From assembly GCA_002007315.1 (NCBI GenBank), contig LNZQ01000210.1, positions 1-42,462 on the forward strand: a stretch of 42,462 nucleotides of DNA, read 5' to 3'. This DNA is from Epulopiscium sp. Nele67-Bin004 (lineage in GTDB: Bacteria; Bacillota_A; Clostridia; Lachnospirales; Cellulosilyticaceae). Both the position numbers and the translations under genes were made by a program. Positions 1-8,120 of the stretch are shown here, in pieces (the stretch's first letter is position 1; each line of letters starts with the position of its first letter). The notes beneath the pieces were generated by a model. The model was not told the origin of the DNA. It saw nothing but the letters and a program-made list of their open reading frames with translations, and ran no database searches.

Positions 1-1065
1 CTTTTAATGTATTCCTGGTGGTGGTCAAACTTTTTCCCTGGCTACAAGTTGTGAACATGCATCCTATAAATGCATCAGTAAAAGACGGTGATTTACTGGG
101 CTGGAAGGGAAGTGATTACGAGTGACTGATGAGAGAGCAAAAGCAACCTCCCTACAGACTGCACCTGTGTACATTAACATTTACTTAGCGTGTGTGTGAG
201 TTTGCTTGAGTGTGTGCCGTGGTAAAAAATGCCTGAAAGCGTTTTTTGTGTGTTTGTGTGTGTGTGTGTGTGTATGCATGTGTGCGTCCACACGCTAAAT
301 GCAACCATACAGGCATCCAAGCTATTAATTCAAACCACAGTGGAGCAAGAATCCATCAATAATACAAGAATCCATTCAAAAATGTTATTTTAGTTGAAAG
401 GGCGTGAGGAAAATGAGAGGGAAAGGAGCAACAACGTTGGGCTCCAGCCAACAGGGATATTTTTAAGATTGAGGAAAACATCCCCCTTTGCTGTCTTTTA
501 TGTTAATAACATGTCAGTGACTCAGTGGCAGAATAATGATAACACGGTGAAGAAATATTGCTCTTGTGGGTAAATTAAATTAGATTGTCCTGTGCTTATA
601 TGAGAATCTGAGAAAAGTGCCTGCCGGCAGAGTAGCTGTCCCAAAAGTCCCTCACAGCCAAAGGTCCTTCCTTTAACAGTGTCAAGATCTGCTCTCATTT
701 TTGTAAGTGGAAAGCCATTTCCTGACTCTCTTTGTAATGTGCATACGTCTGGCACAGCACAAAGGGAGAGAAAGGCAGGGGAATAAAGAAATTATATGAA
801 ATCACAACAGCATGAATGTTATTGTTGTTGTTGTGGGAAAATTACCGCGTCTATTGCATTATTCATTTCCCCTCCAGCAACATCACAGAAATGTTTTAAG
901 GAGCCCTGATTACCCTAAAACATGACTAGTAGTCTGAGTCAACAAGTTTTTGGAGCCATTCGTTCATCTCTCCACTCTTCACCCTTTCCATTCACCTATC
1001 ACTCCATCCTCCCACCGCTTCTTCAAGCATCAATCTCTCCTTCCATTCTGGTTAACTTCAGAAAG
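1..1065. other. Vertebrate-like non-coding flank (left)
   Basis: About 1 kb with no believable bacterial gene. It has a TG dinucleotide microsatellite, a short GTT-repeat tract near 820-835 and a base composition and texture typical of vertebrate intergenic DNA. Open frames here are short and lack ribosome binding sites. Nothing else could be identified. It contrasts sharply with the AT-rich gene-dense sequence starting near 1080. The origin as fish DNA is inference from texture only. Confidence 0.75.
246..287. repeat. TG dinucleotide microsatellite
   Basis: An imperfect (TG)n tract with a few TT and ATGC interruptions, preceded by shorter TG runs at about 190-215. Such tracts are very common in vertebrate genomes and rare in AT-rich Firmicutes. 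Confidence 0.85.
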
Positions 1066-1090
1066 ACACTAAGAATACAAAGGCGAAGTT
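1056..1090. other. Junction: vertebrate-like DNA to bacterial DNA
   Basis: The reading frame of the first bacterial gene is closed by a TAA at 1053-1055. Recognisable restriction-subunit protein sequence begins about 1090-1115, so the change of source lies within these bases. The first bacterial gene is cut in its interior, as expected of a join and not of a natural gene start. Confidence 0.65.
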
Positions 1091-1553
1091 GATAATACAA
1101 CTACTTTTAAGTATGACAGAACAAGCCAAAATAGGCGAATACTTCAAAAACCTAGACCAGCTTATAACATTGCAACAAACTAAGCTTGAAAAACTGCAAA
1201 ACGTGAAAATTATTTGCAACCAACAAGTAAAACCGTTTGAGAACTTCCACGGTACACCAAGTCTAATAGTAGAAGTGTTATCAGGCAATATTTCAAACGA
1301 TAGAATACTCAAATTCAATAAATACGCCAAATTCGGTGTAAAAGAATATTGGATAATCGACCCGAAATCAAGCAGTATCGAACAATATGTTTTAGAAAAT
1401 GATAAATACACACTATTAAATGCAGTAAACCTACTAACTAAGCACGAACTAAACTACCTAACACCAGCCGAAAGACAATCCCACGCAACAACTATAACAC
1501 CACATCTATTTCAAGATTTGGAAATTAACTTAACAGATATTTTTGAATATTAA
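1089..1553 (+). CDS. HsdS C-terminal tail fused in frame to a Uma2-like domain half (remnant)
   Basis: Residues about 9-41 (TEQAKIGEYFKNLDQLITL and following) match the C-terminal conserved region of type I restriction specificity subunits (HsdS), where an EQ-KIG-F---LD motif precedes a coiled coil. From about residue 42 the sequence changes to the C-terminal half of a Uma2/DUF820 domain (PSLIVEVLSG, KYAKFGVKEYWIIDP), a PD-(D/E)XK-fold family. The HsdS target-recognition domains and the first half of Uma2 are absent. The TTG at 1089 has no clear ribosome binding site and the gene abuts foreign DNA, so the real 5' end is missing. Probably a non-functional remnant produced by deletion or by assembly, though a true fusion cannot be excluded. 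Confidence 0.6.
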   Translation: MIIQLLLSMTEQAKIGEYFKNLDQLITLQQTKLEKLQNVKIICNQQVKPFENFHGTPSLIVEVLSGNISNDRILKFNKYAKFGVKEYWIIDPKSSSIEQYVLENDKYTLLNAVNLLTKHELNYLTPAERQSHATTITPHLFQDLEINLTDIFEY

Positions 1554-1593
1554 TCATATGTAAAGGCACGCCCTCGGGGGGCGTGCCAAAAAA
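1551..1593. repeat. 43-bp dispersed hairpin repeat, copy 1
   Basis: Begins TAATCATATGTAAAGG and contains a perfect 9-bp GC-rich stem (1565-1573 with 1579-1587, loop TCGGG), then an A run. A copy with one difference in the stem lies at 3012-3054. The two direct repeats bracket the ATPase/nuclease pair. The hairpin is much more GC-rich than its surroundings. Read on the minus strand it is followed by TTTACA, so it could act as a weak terminator in that direction. Confidence 0.85.
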
Positions 1594-1617
1594 ATATTAA
1601 GAAAGGAATTTATAATA

Positions 1618-2508
1618 ATGCCAATTACCAACGTCAAAATAAAAGACCTAACTGTGTTTAAAGAACTAGAACTTGAATTCTCAACAGGACTTAATGTATT
1701 TATAGGAGAAAACGGAACAGGCAAAACACATTTATTAAAACATCTGTATGCCAGCCAAAATTACGCAGTAACTAATAAATCAGTAGACGAAGAACGTTAT
1801 TTTACTACAAGCGAATGTTTTGTGCTACCAGTAACAGGTGACATTATATCAACCCCATCAACTGCAACTGTATTCATACCTGCAAAAGATATGCTTACAC
1901 ATTCAAAAGGATTTATGTCTATAAACGACATGTATAACATGCCTTTTGACAAAACTTATTACGATATTATCAGCAGAGCATTACTACCAACATTAAAAGA
2001 AATCTCGCCAGAGGCACAAGAAATACTAAAGTCCATCGAAAAAATTATTGGTGGACAGGTCATAGTAGAAAACGAAGTATTTTATTTGAAAAAAACTAAT
2101 TGTAAACCGATTGAATTTGCTTTAGAGTCAGAGGGAATAAAAAAAGTAGCTATAATATGGCAGTTAATTATGACAGGAAACATAAAAAAAGGATCAATAT
2201 TATTTTGGGACGAACCAGAAGTCAATATTAATCCTAGCATTATACCAGATATAGTGTCAGTGATATTAGATTTATCAAAATTGGGAGTGCAAGTATTTGT
2301 ATCAACACATGACTATATATTTGCAAAGTATATTGAGGTTTTAGCAGGAGATACTGATAATGTAGCATTTCATTCTTTTTATCAAACAAAAGATAATGGC
2401 GTTAAGTGTGAAAGTGGTCAAAATTTTAGGGATTTAAAACATAATTCTATTATAGCGTCGTTTGATGCACTGTTTAATAGAGTATATGACTTAAATATTG
2501 GTGATTGA
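1618..2508 (+). CDS. AAA/ABC-type ATPase (AAA_15/AAA_21-like), putative defence protein
   Basis: 296 aa. Walker A GENGTGKT at residues 30-37, an ESEG signature-like motif near 180, Walker B ILFWDEPE around 195-202 and an STHD H-loop near 234. This is the SMC/OLD-like ATPase layout shared by many anti-phage ATPases. It lacks the long coiled coil of SMC/RecF proteins and has no TOPRIM domain of its own. A GAAAGGA site lies a few bases upstream of the ATG. The next gene begins 1 nt after the stop, so the two are very probably co-translated, and together they are flanked by direct repeats. Role in defence is inferred from domain type and from the restriction-gene remnant next door. Confidence 0.8.
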   Translation: MPITNVKIKDLTVFKELELEFSTGLNVFIGENGTGKTHLLKHLYASQNYAVTNKSVDEERYFTTSECFVLPVTGDIISTPSTATVFIPAKDMLTHSKGFMSINDMYNMPFDKTYYDIISRALLPTLKEISPEAQEILKSIEKIIGGQVIVENEVFYLKKTNCKPIEFALESEGIKKVAIIWQLIMTGNIKKGSILFWDEPEVNINPSIIPDIVSVILDLSKLGVQVFVSTHDYIFAKYIEVLAGDTDNVAFHSFYQTKDNGVKCESGQNFRDLKHNSIIASFDALFNRVYDLNIGD

Positions 2509-2509
2509 T

Positions 2510-3010
2510 ATGATATTTGTAGAAGAAAATAATGAATATCAAATTGATGTTACTCAAGCTATTTGGGCAACAGATAGCCTAAATAAAATTTTTCATTTAG
2601 CAAAGACTCAATTATCAGATGTAGATTTTATTGTAGAAACTGATAAGGAAATTATATTTGTGGAGTACAAAAATTCAGCTATTAAAAATGCTGTAAATCC
2701 AGCAGCTTTTAATCCTTTAGATGATAAAAAAATAAGTCAAGTTGCTAAAAAATATTATGATAGTTTAACTTATGTTAATGCTATTGATAAATTAGAAAGA
2801 AAGCGTAAAATATATATTTATATTTTAGAAGCTAAAAATGGTGACAGTGTATTAAGAGGAAAAGCATACACAAAATTAAGAAAATTATTACCTTTTGAGT
2901 TACAAGAGCAAAATAATTTCAAGGAAACTTTAATAGATAAGTTTGAAGTATTATCTATTTCGGAGTGGAATATAGCTTATCCACAATTTCCGTTAACTAA
3001 GATACTATAA
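2510..3010 (+). CDS. PD-(D/E)XK nuclease-like protein, partner of upstream ATPase
   Basis: 166 aa from the ATG at 2510, one base after the ATPase stop (GTG 2501 and TTG 2498 are alternatives in the same frame). Residues 37-54 contain D37 and D39, then a strand ending E52-Y-K54, the arrangement of the catalytic D...ExK core of PD-(D/E)XK nucleases. No close family is recognised. With the adjacent ATPase it makes a compact two-gene cassette, which would fit an ATP-gated nuclease defence system. That function is inference; the motif is short and could occur by chance. Confidence 0.6.
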   Translation: MIFVEENNEYQIDVTQAIWATDSLNKIFHLAKTQLSDVDFIVETDKEIIFVEYKNSAIKNAVNPAAFNPLDDKKISQVAKKYYDSLTYVNAIDKLERKRKIYIYILEAKNGDSVLRGKAYTKLRKLLPFELQEQNNFKETLIDKFEVLSISEWNIAYPQFPLTKIL

Positions 3011-3011
3011 A

Positions 3012-3054
3012 TAATCATATGTAAAGGTACGCCCTCGGGGGGCGTGCCAAAAAA
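3012..3054. repeat. 43-bp dispersed hairpin repeat, copy 2
   Basis: Nearly identical to the element at 1551-1593; the only difference seen in the shared core is GGTACG for GGCACG in the left arm. It lies between the nuclease stop codon and the end of the convergent coat-protein gene, and can serve as that gene's terminator because the minus strand reads hairpin then TTTACA. Confidence 0.85.
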
Positions 3055-3522
3055 TTAGTCGTTAGCCATTCCATTAGCCACTTTGTATTTATACAACATT
3101 TCAGCGTGGTTTTGCTCTTCAACTTGAATATCAGCAAAAAGTTTTCTCACATCTGAATTTCCAAATACAAACACGTCGTCATTGTATTCTCCAGAAATAA
3201 GTTTTTCAGTGCTAATCCCATCTGTTGCAAGATAAGAATCATGCGTTTTGTCAGCTGAGTTTGTTCCCTCTGCATAAGTTGCTGTTGGAGCGTAGTTTTT
3301 CCCTTTAGAGTCGTTGCAATCTACCGCAGGAACTGGTCCACCGTTTAACACTTGCTCAAGTGAGTTGAAGTGATTTTGTTCGTCTTTTGTAAGAGTGTTA
3401 AATAATTCTTGAAGAACAGGGTCTTTTGCTTCGTTTGCATATCTTGAAAATTTGTCGATGCAAAGTTGCTCCTCAGATTTTAAGTTTTCTAATGCTTGTC
3501 TTTCTTTAGTGTTTAATTCCAT
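3055..3522 (-). CDS. Spore coat / ferritin-like domain protein (CotF-like)
   Basis: 155 aa with two helical regions carrying carboxylate/His motifs: E17-E18 near the start, DEQNH about residue 47 and EEQNH about residue 137, as in clostridial ferritin-like proteins annotated as spore coat protein. The middle (about 65-115) is a polar, Asn/Thr/Ser-rich insert. A GAGGTG site stands 7 bases before the ATG. Monocistronic on the minus strand, ending against repeat copy 2. A direct role in the spore coat is known only by family naming. Its presence suggests a spore-forming clostridial source. Moderately confident in family, low in exact role. Confidence 0.7.
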   Translation of the reverse strand: MELNTKERQALENLKSEEQLCIDKFSRYANEAKDPVLQELFNTLTKDEQNHFNSLEQVLNGGPVPAVDCNDSKGKNYAPTATYAEGTNSADKTHDSYLATDGISTEKLISGEYNDDVFVFGNSDVRKLFADIQVEEQNHAEMLYKYKVANGMAND

Positions 3523-3600
3523 TACATTTCACCTCATATTTTTTATTATACTATCAGTATTGCTAATTTCTAGCATTTTATACATAAATTTTAACTGTTA

Positions 3601-3653
3601 AATTGTAGATTATCATGGGTAATTTGTGGTAAAATAGATTATCAACTACAATT
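3601..3653 (+). promoter_or_regulatory. Candidate promoter/operator of the Hsp70-like gene
   Basis: An 8-bp inverted repeat AATTGTAG (3601-3608) / CTACAATT (3646-3653) encloses two direct copies of TAGATTATCA (3606-3615 and 3635-3644). Between them lies an extended -10 like TGGTAAAAT at about 3627-3635. The symmetry around a likely promoter suggests a regulator binding site. No regulator is identified. Confidence 0.4.
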
Positions 3654-3669
3654 AACGAGGTGAGGGCAT

Positions 3670-6234
3670 ATGATACGACAAAACATTATAAAGGAAATAA
3701 CTGCTGAAATCAATAATTTATTAAATGAGGTTTACCAAGAAGCTCTACAATTATTGGCAAATCGCTGGATTTTTATGGACAACAAAGACATATTTTATGA
3801 CGGAAAAATAAAAGGATATTTTCCAAATTGCAATGAATATACTTGCACACATTCCGGCAATACTTTTGACATACCACAATTTGAGGATTTATCTTGGTCA
3901 CTTTTAAGCGAAACGGAGCTAACGGTGTTATATAATGATTCTAAAAACTTTCCGTTTAAAAACAAAGAGAAGTTTTTAGTCGCCCCAAACACATGGAGTA
4001 CTGAAATTAGATGTCTTGACAATCAAGGAAAGACTAAGTATAAATCTTTTGATAAAGAATGTACAGAGGGATATAATTTCCCAGTTTCTCGGCTTGAAAG
4101 CAGATACAATCTAGTAAAAGAAGAAGTTGTGATACATTGGTTACAAAATAATATAATTCCACGTGACTCAAAACTAAAAGATACTTATAAAACGTTAATC
4201 GACATATACAAAAATACTGATGTCAACTACGTTAGAAATCATGTAGACCAAACTATAGAAGTATCAAAAATGCATCAAGTTTTTAATAACTCAGATGTAA
4301 CTAGTGGAACAGACAAACTTATTAAGTTTATACCACAAGTAATATTTAACCAAGTTGAAAAATGCAAACAAGACTTGTTAGACTGCGACAAACATAAAAT
4401 AGCATCACCAAGCTATGATACAGAAATACTAACAACAGGACATTGGGAGGTAACAGAGCAAACAAACAACATACTTAGCATAAAAAATAATAATGCAAAA
4501 TACCGTAACCCAATTCTGGACATAAAAGAGGGCGGAGTTGTTGGGATAGATTTTGGGGCAAAAAGTACAGTTGTTGTATATCAAGAAAACAGCCAAGATA
4601 TCGTTCCTATGTATATAGGTACACCAACCGATAACTTATCAGCGTCAGACTTTGAAAACCCTACACTTATGAAACTTACTGATGTTGAAAGCTTTATGGA
4701 AAACTACAACAGTAAAATAAGTCGTCCAAACACAAAATGGGCAGACATAACAATCTCACATGGGGCACTTGACCAGTTTTTAGAAAATAGTCGTCGTGAC
4801 TATTATATGTTTTTAAATGACTTAAAAACAAGTTGCACATATGATGATGAGTCGTTTAATCCAATGGAAATATACGCATACTATTTAGGTTTATATATAA
4901 ACAACATGCGAAACGGGATATACTTGCAATATTTAATTTCATACCCTGTATCATATAGCACAGAATTGCGCCAAAGATTAGTGAAATCGTTTGAGATGGG
5001 ACTAAAAAAATCATTACCTCAAGAGATATTATCAAATGAAGAAGTGATGAAAAAGTTTAGTGTAACAGGAAACGTTAGTGAACCCGCAGCATACGTTATT
5101 TCGGCGTTCAAAGAATACGGATTTTGCCCAGAAGACGGCGAGGCAGTTTATTATGGAGTGTTTGACTTTGGCGGGGGTAGTGCAGACTTTGATTTTGGTA
5201 TTTATAGAGCGGCAAATAAAAAGCAAGACAAACGCCGTCATCACTTTGCACTAGAGCAGTTTGGAGCACATAGTGACCCTAAGCTTGGTGGTGAAAAACT
5301 TCTAAAAATTATAGCCACAACAGCATTCAAAGCAAATATAAACTATCTAAAAAAACAAGATATAACTTTAAATGGTAGAAACGTTGCTATAATAATGGAA
5401 TTATTGCGTCCACTTTGGGAAGATGATAAAGATTATAAATCAACAATAAATAAAACACAAATACGTCTATTTAAAGATAACGACCAACTGTCTGCAAAGT
5501 TAAAGCTAAAAATTGATTGTGATATGCTTGAAGAAATGTTGAAAAATCGTATTGAACTTGGAGTGGCAAGATTTTTTACCTCTCTACGAGACACATTTAG
5601 TGATATAACAACTGAGGGCAGTGCGACTATAAATATATTTTTAGCAGGAAATGCAAGTAAATCACGTATTGTTAGACATCTATTTGAAAAATATATGCAA
5701 GGTCAAACTTCATATGATATATTTCCTCCACTTGGAACACAAGAAGCTAAAGAAAAGATGTTAGAACGAGGAATTCAAGTGAGTGACGATATAACTCGCC
5801 CAACAGCAAAAACAGCAGTTGCATTTGGAACGATTATTGGGCGAAAAACAGGAAATATCAATATTATTAACCATAATGAAGCATTTGACACGGATACAAG
5901 CTTCAACTACTATGTGGGGCAATGTGATAGACACGATAAATTTGAAACAATTATAACACCAACTAGTAATTTTCAAAGATGGATAGAATTTATTGACGCA
6001 GAAATTGATGCCTTTGAGTTGTACTATACAACATCACCTCTTGCAAGCACAAACACACTAGAAATCAATGAAGTGAAAAAAATAAATGTGCATCTACAAT
6101 TTGCATACGAAGACCCTACAGTTGTAGTATTTATACGCCCTGTGTCTACAACGGAGATAGAGTATATGGTGGCACGTAAAATTGACGTAGATTATGAAAT
6201 TTTGGAATTACCAAAAGTCATTAAACTGAATTAG
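3670..6234 (+). CDS. Large Hsp70/actin-fold ATPase with unique N-terminal region
   Basis: 854 aa. The central part has the three nucleotide-binding signatures of the Hsp70/actin fold: phosphate-1 GIDFGAKSTVVV (from about residue 292), phosphate-2 DFGGGSADFDFG (about 499) and an adenosine motif FLAGNASKSR (about 657). About 285 residues precede the first signature and match nothing I recognise; about 170 follow the last. DnaK is about 610 aa with a C-terminal beta substrate domain that is not evident here, so this is not a housekeeping chaperone. SD GAGGTGAGGG precedes the ATG. Transcribed alone, with its own terminator. Substrate and role unknown. Confidence 0.7.
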   Translation: MIRQNIIKEITAEINNLLNEVYQEALQLLANRWIFMDNKDIFYDGKIKGYFPNCNEYTCTHSGNTFDIPQFEDLSWSLLSETELTVLYNDSKNFPFKNKEKFLVAPNTWSTEIRCLDNQGKTKYKSFDKECTEGYNFPVSRLESRYNLVKEEVVIHWLQNNIIPRDSKLKDTYKTLIDIYKNTDVNYVRNHVDQTIEVSKMHQVFNNSDVTSGTDKLIKFIPQVIFNQVEKCKQDLLDCDKHKIASPSYDTEILTTGHWEVTEQTNNILSIKNNNAKYRNPILDIKEGGVVGIDFGAKSTVVVYQENSQDIVPMYIGTPTDNLSASDFENPTLMKLTDVESFMENYNSKISRPNTKWADITISHGALDQFLENSRRDYYMFLNDLKTSCTYDDESFNPMEIYAYYLGLYINNMRNGIYLQYLISYPVSYSTELRQRLVKSFEMGLKKSLPQEILSNEEVMKKFSVTGNVSEPAAYVISAFKEYGFCPEDGEAVYYGVFDFGGGSADFDFGIYRAANKKQDKRRHHFALEQFGAHSDPKLGGEKLLKIIATTAFKANINYLKKQDITLNGRNVAIIMELLRPLWEDDKDYKSTINKTQIRLFKDNDQLSAKLKLKIDCDMLEEMLKNRIELGVARFFTSLRDTFSDITTEGSATINIFLAGNASKSRIVRHLFEKYMQGQTSYDIFPPLGTQEAKEKMLERGIQVSDDITRPTAKTAVAFGTIIGRKTGNINIINHNEAFDTDTSFNYYVGQCDRHDKFETIITPTSNFQRWIEFIDAEIDAFELYYTTSPLASTNTLEINEVKKINVHLQFAYEDPTVVVFIRPVSTTEIEYMVARKIDVDYEILELPKVIKLN

Positions 6235-6245
6235 ATATAAATTTA

Positions 6246-6280
6246 AAACTATTAGTTCTACAAAACTAGTAGTTTTTTTT
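6246..6280 (+). terminator. Rho-independent terminator after the Hsp70-like gene
   Basis: Stem AAACTATTAGTT (6246-6257) pairs with AACTAGTAGTTT (6264-6275) with one G-U pair, followed by a T run. It sits directly before the promoter of the next operon. Confidence 0.85.
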
Positions 6281-6281
6281 A

Positions 6282-6310
6282 TTGACAATTTTGTTAGCAC
6301 TAACTATAAT
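6282..6310 (+). promoter_or_regulatory. Consensus sigma-A promoter of the nitrogenase-like operon
   Basis: TTGACA at 6282-6287, a 17-base spacer, and TATAAT at 6305-6310: both hexamers are perfect. Transcription should start near 6317 and run through the NifH-like gene and the downstream transporter and NifDK-like genes. Confidence 0.9.
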
Positions 6311-6331
6311 TTTGTAATAGCGTTGGCTAAC
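6293..6331 (+). promoter_or_regulatory. Candidate DtxR/IdeR-type operator boxes
   Basis: GTTAGCACTAAC (6293-6304) lies inside the promoter spacer, and GTTGGCTAAC (6322-6331) lies just past the likely start site. Both resemble the core of DtxR/IdeR/MntR-type boxes (GTTAG-CTAAC). TGTTAGC (6292-6298) and GCTAACA (6326-6332) also form a longer inverted repeat around the -10. Binding here would block the promoter. Metal-dependent repression is inferred from resemblance and from the operon content. Confidence 0.5.
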
Positions 6332-6355
6332 ATTATAAAATAAAGGAGAAATATT

Positions 6356-7117
6356 ATGAAGAAAATAGCGATTTATGGTAAAGGTGGTATAGGAAAATCA
6401 ACTACTACTTCAAATTTATCTGCTGCTCTTGCATCAAAAGGTTACAAAGTTATGCAAATAGGTTGTGACCCAAAAGCAGACTCAGTAAAAAATCTGATGG
6501 CTGGTAAACATATACCAACAGTTTTAGACCAACTTAAAGAAAAAGGCGACGATTTGACGCTTGATGATATAGTGTTTGAAGGATATGGCGGCGTATTGTG
6601 CGTTGAGTCTGGAGGGCCAACCCCTGGGATTGGTTGTGCAGGTCGTGGAATTATTTCGGCATTTGAAAAGCTTGAGGAGCTTGAGGCGTTTGAACATTAT
6701 AACCCAGATATAGTTATATATGACGTTTTAGGTGACGTAGTTTGTGGTGGATTTGCAATGCCAATAAGAGGTGGATACGCAAAAGATGTATTTATAGTTT
6801 CATCAGGTGAGATGATGGCACTATACGCTGCAAGCAATATAGCATCGGCGATTGACAACTTTGGAAAACGTGGATACGCATCGCTTAAAGGAATTATATT
6901 AAACGCTAAAAATATTGACGACGAAAAGCAAATAGTTCAAAAAGCATGTGATGAAATCGGTACTAACATTGTATCATACATACCACGTTCACAAGAAATA
7001 CAAACTGCTGAACACAGAGGAGGAACTGTATTTGAGTTTCTTGACGATAGTTCAATTATGAAAGGGGAATATTTAGAACTAGCAGATAAAGTTCTAAATG
7101 CTAGTGAAGATGTCTAA
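6356..7117 (+). CDS. NifH-like ATP-dependent reductase of a nitrogenase-like system
   Basis: 253 aa P-loop iron protein. Walker A/deviant P-loop GKGGIGKST at residues 8-16. The two cysteines that would hold the inter-subunit [4Fe-4S] cluster are C94 (GCAGRGI) and C130 (VVCGGF), at the spacing of NifH C97/C132, with the [11 protein letters not shown] family signature. Slightly shorter than true NifH (about 270-290), like BchL/CfbC-type homologues. It should pass electrons, with ATP hydrolysis, to the NifD/K-like subunits encoded downstream. Strong SD AAAGGAGAA. First gene of the operon; its stop overlaps the start of the permease gene. No nifENB or other nitrogen-fixation genes accompany it, so nitrogen fixation is unlikely. 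Confidence 0.9.
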   Translation: MKKIAIYGKGGIGKSTTTSNLSAALASKGYKVMQIGCDPKADSVKNLMAGKHIPTVLDQLKEKGDDLTLDDIVFEGYGGVLCVESGGPTPGIGCAGRGIISAFEKLEELEAFEHYNPDIVIYDVLGDVVCGGFAMPIRGGYAKDVFIVSSGEMMALYAASNIASAIDNFGKRGYASLKGIILNAKNIDDEKQIVQKACDEIGTNIVSYIPRSQEIQTAEHRGGTVFEFLDDSSIMKGEYLELADKVLNASEDV

Positions 7118-8120
7118 AAATAAACAGGCAAGTATGCCAAAAGTTATCGCAGTATGCCTAATATTAATTGTTTTAATAGGAGCTATGTCTATTGTTGCAC
7201 TAAACGTTGGGAGTGCAGGGTATTCTGTTAGCGAAATTTTTACAGCATTGACATCTGGTGAAGACAGCACAGTTAAAGTAGTTATTATGAATTTGAGGTT
7301 ACCAAGAATTATACTGGCACTAATAGTTGGGGCATCGCTGGCAGTTGCAGGTGCACTTCTTCAAGCCGTTATGGGTAATCCACTTGCAGATCCAGGAACA
7401 ATCGGGGTTTCGGCAGGGGCAAGCACGGCAGCAATAACAATTTTATTATTATTTCCACATCTAACAGCGTCTGTTCCATTGTTTGCATTTGTTGGGGCAG
7501 GATTTGCATGTGTACTTATTTTCGTTATGGCTTGGGACAATGGGATTTCGGCTATGCGAATAATTTTATCGGGAGTTGCAATCAATAGTGTACTTGGAGC
7601 ATACAACTCATTTTTACAATTACTTAACGCAGATGATTTGCAAAATGTTTTATCATTTATGAACGGTAGTTTGTCAGGACGTTCATGGGGGCAAGTATAT
7701 ATAGCTTTAGCGTATAGTTCGATTGGACTAACTCTAGGATTTTGTTGTATCAAAACTGCAAACCTACTTCTTCTAGGTGAAGATATGGCAAAAAGTTTAG
7801 GTGTAAACGTAACAAAAAGCCGAATTGCATTATCGGCAATATCAGCATTCCTTGCAGCATCAACGGTTACAGTTGTTGGTATGGTCGGATTTGTTGGGCT
7901 TATCGTGCCACATATCGGTAGACTTATAATCGGCTCAGACTATAAAGCTTTACTTCCTGTAACGACACTACTTGGTGCATTAATTTTACTTGTTGCTGAT
8001 ACGATAGGACGTGTAATTATAACGGGTATGGAAGTTCCAGTAAGTATAGTTATGGCACTTGTTGGTGGACCATTTTTCTTATATATGTTGAAGAAGAAAG
8101 GAAAAGTTTATGCAGGTTAA
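7098..8120 (+). CDS. FecCD/BtuC-family ABC transporter permease
   Basis: About 340 aa, very hydrophobic, with the order of the siderophore/heme/cobalamin permease family: a first membrane segment near residues 15-38, [23 protein letters not shown] near 60-85, the [15 protein letters not shown] stretch near 95-110 and the conserved [15 protein letters not shown] region near 255-270. It overlaps the NifH-like gene. The start is either ATG 7098 or ATG 7110; neither has a strong SD, which suggests translational coupling. It forms an importer with the next gene (ATPase) and probably with the lipoprotein at the end of the operon. The substrate is not defined by sequence; a metal chelate or corrinoid-like compound is the family expectation. 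Confidence 0.9.
   Translation: MLVKMSKNKQASMPKVIAVCLILIVLIGAMSIVALNVGSAGYSVSEIFTALTSGEDSTVKVVIMNLRLPRIILALIVGASLAVAGALLQAVMGNPLADPGTIGVSAGASTAAITILLLFPHLTASVPLFAFVGAGFACVLIFVMAWDNGISAMRIILSGVAINSVLGAYNSFLQLLNADDLQNVLSFMNGSLSGRSWGQVYIALAYSSIGLTLGFCCIKTANLLLLGEDMAKSLGVNVTKSRIALSAISAFLAASTVTVVGMVGFVGLIVPHIGRLIIGSDYKALLPVTTLLGALILLVADTIGRVIITGMEVPVSIVMALVGGPFFLYMLKKKGKVYAG

Noticed and set aside
522..755. Short minus-strand open frame in the left flank
   Set aside because: In vertebrate-like DNA, no homology recognised, no bacterial translation signals.
3670..6234. DnaK chaperone
   Set aside because: Nucleotide motifs start at residue about 290, length is 854 aa, no substrate-binding domain and no grpE/dnaJ neighbours.
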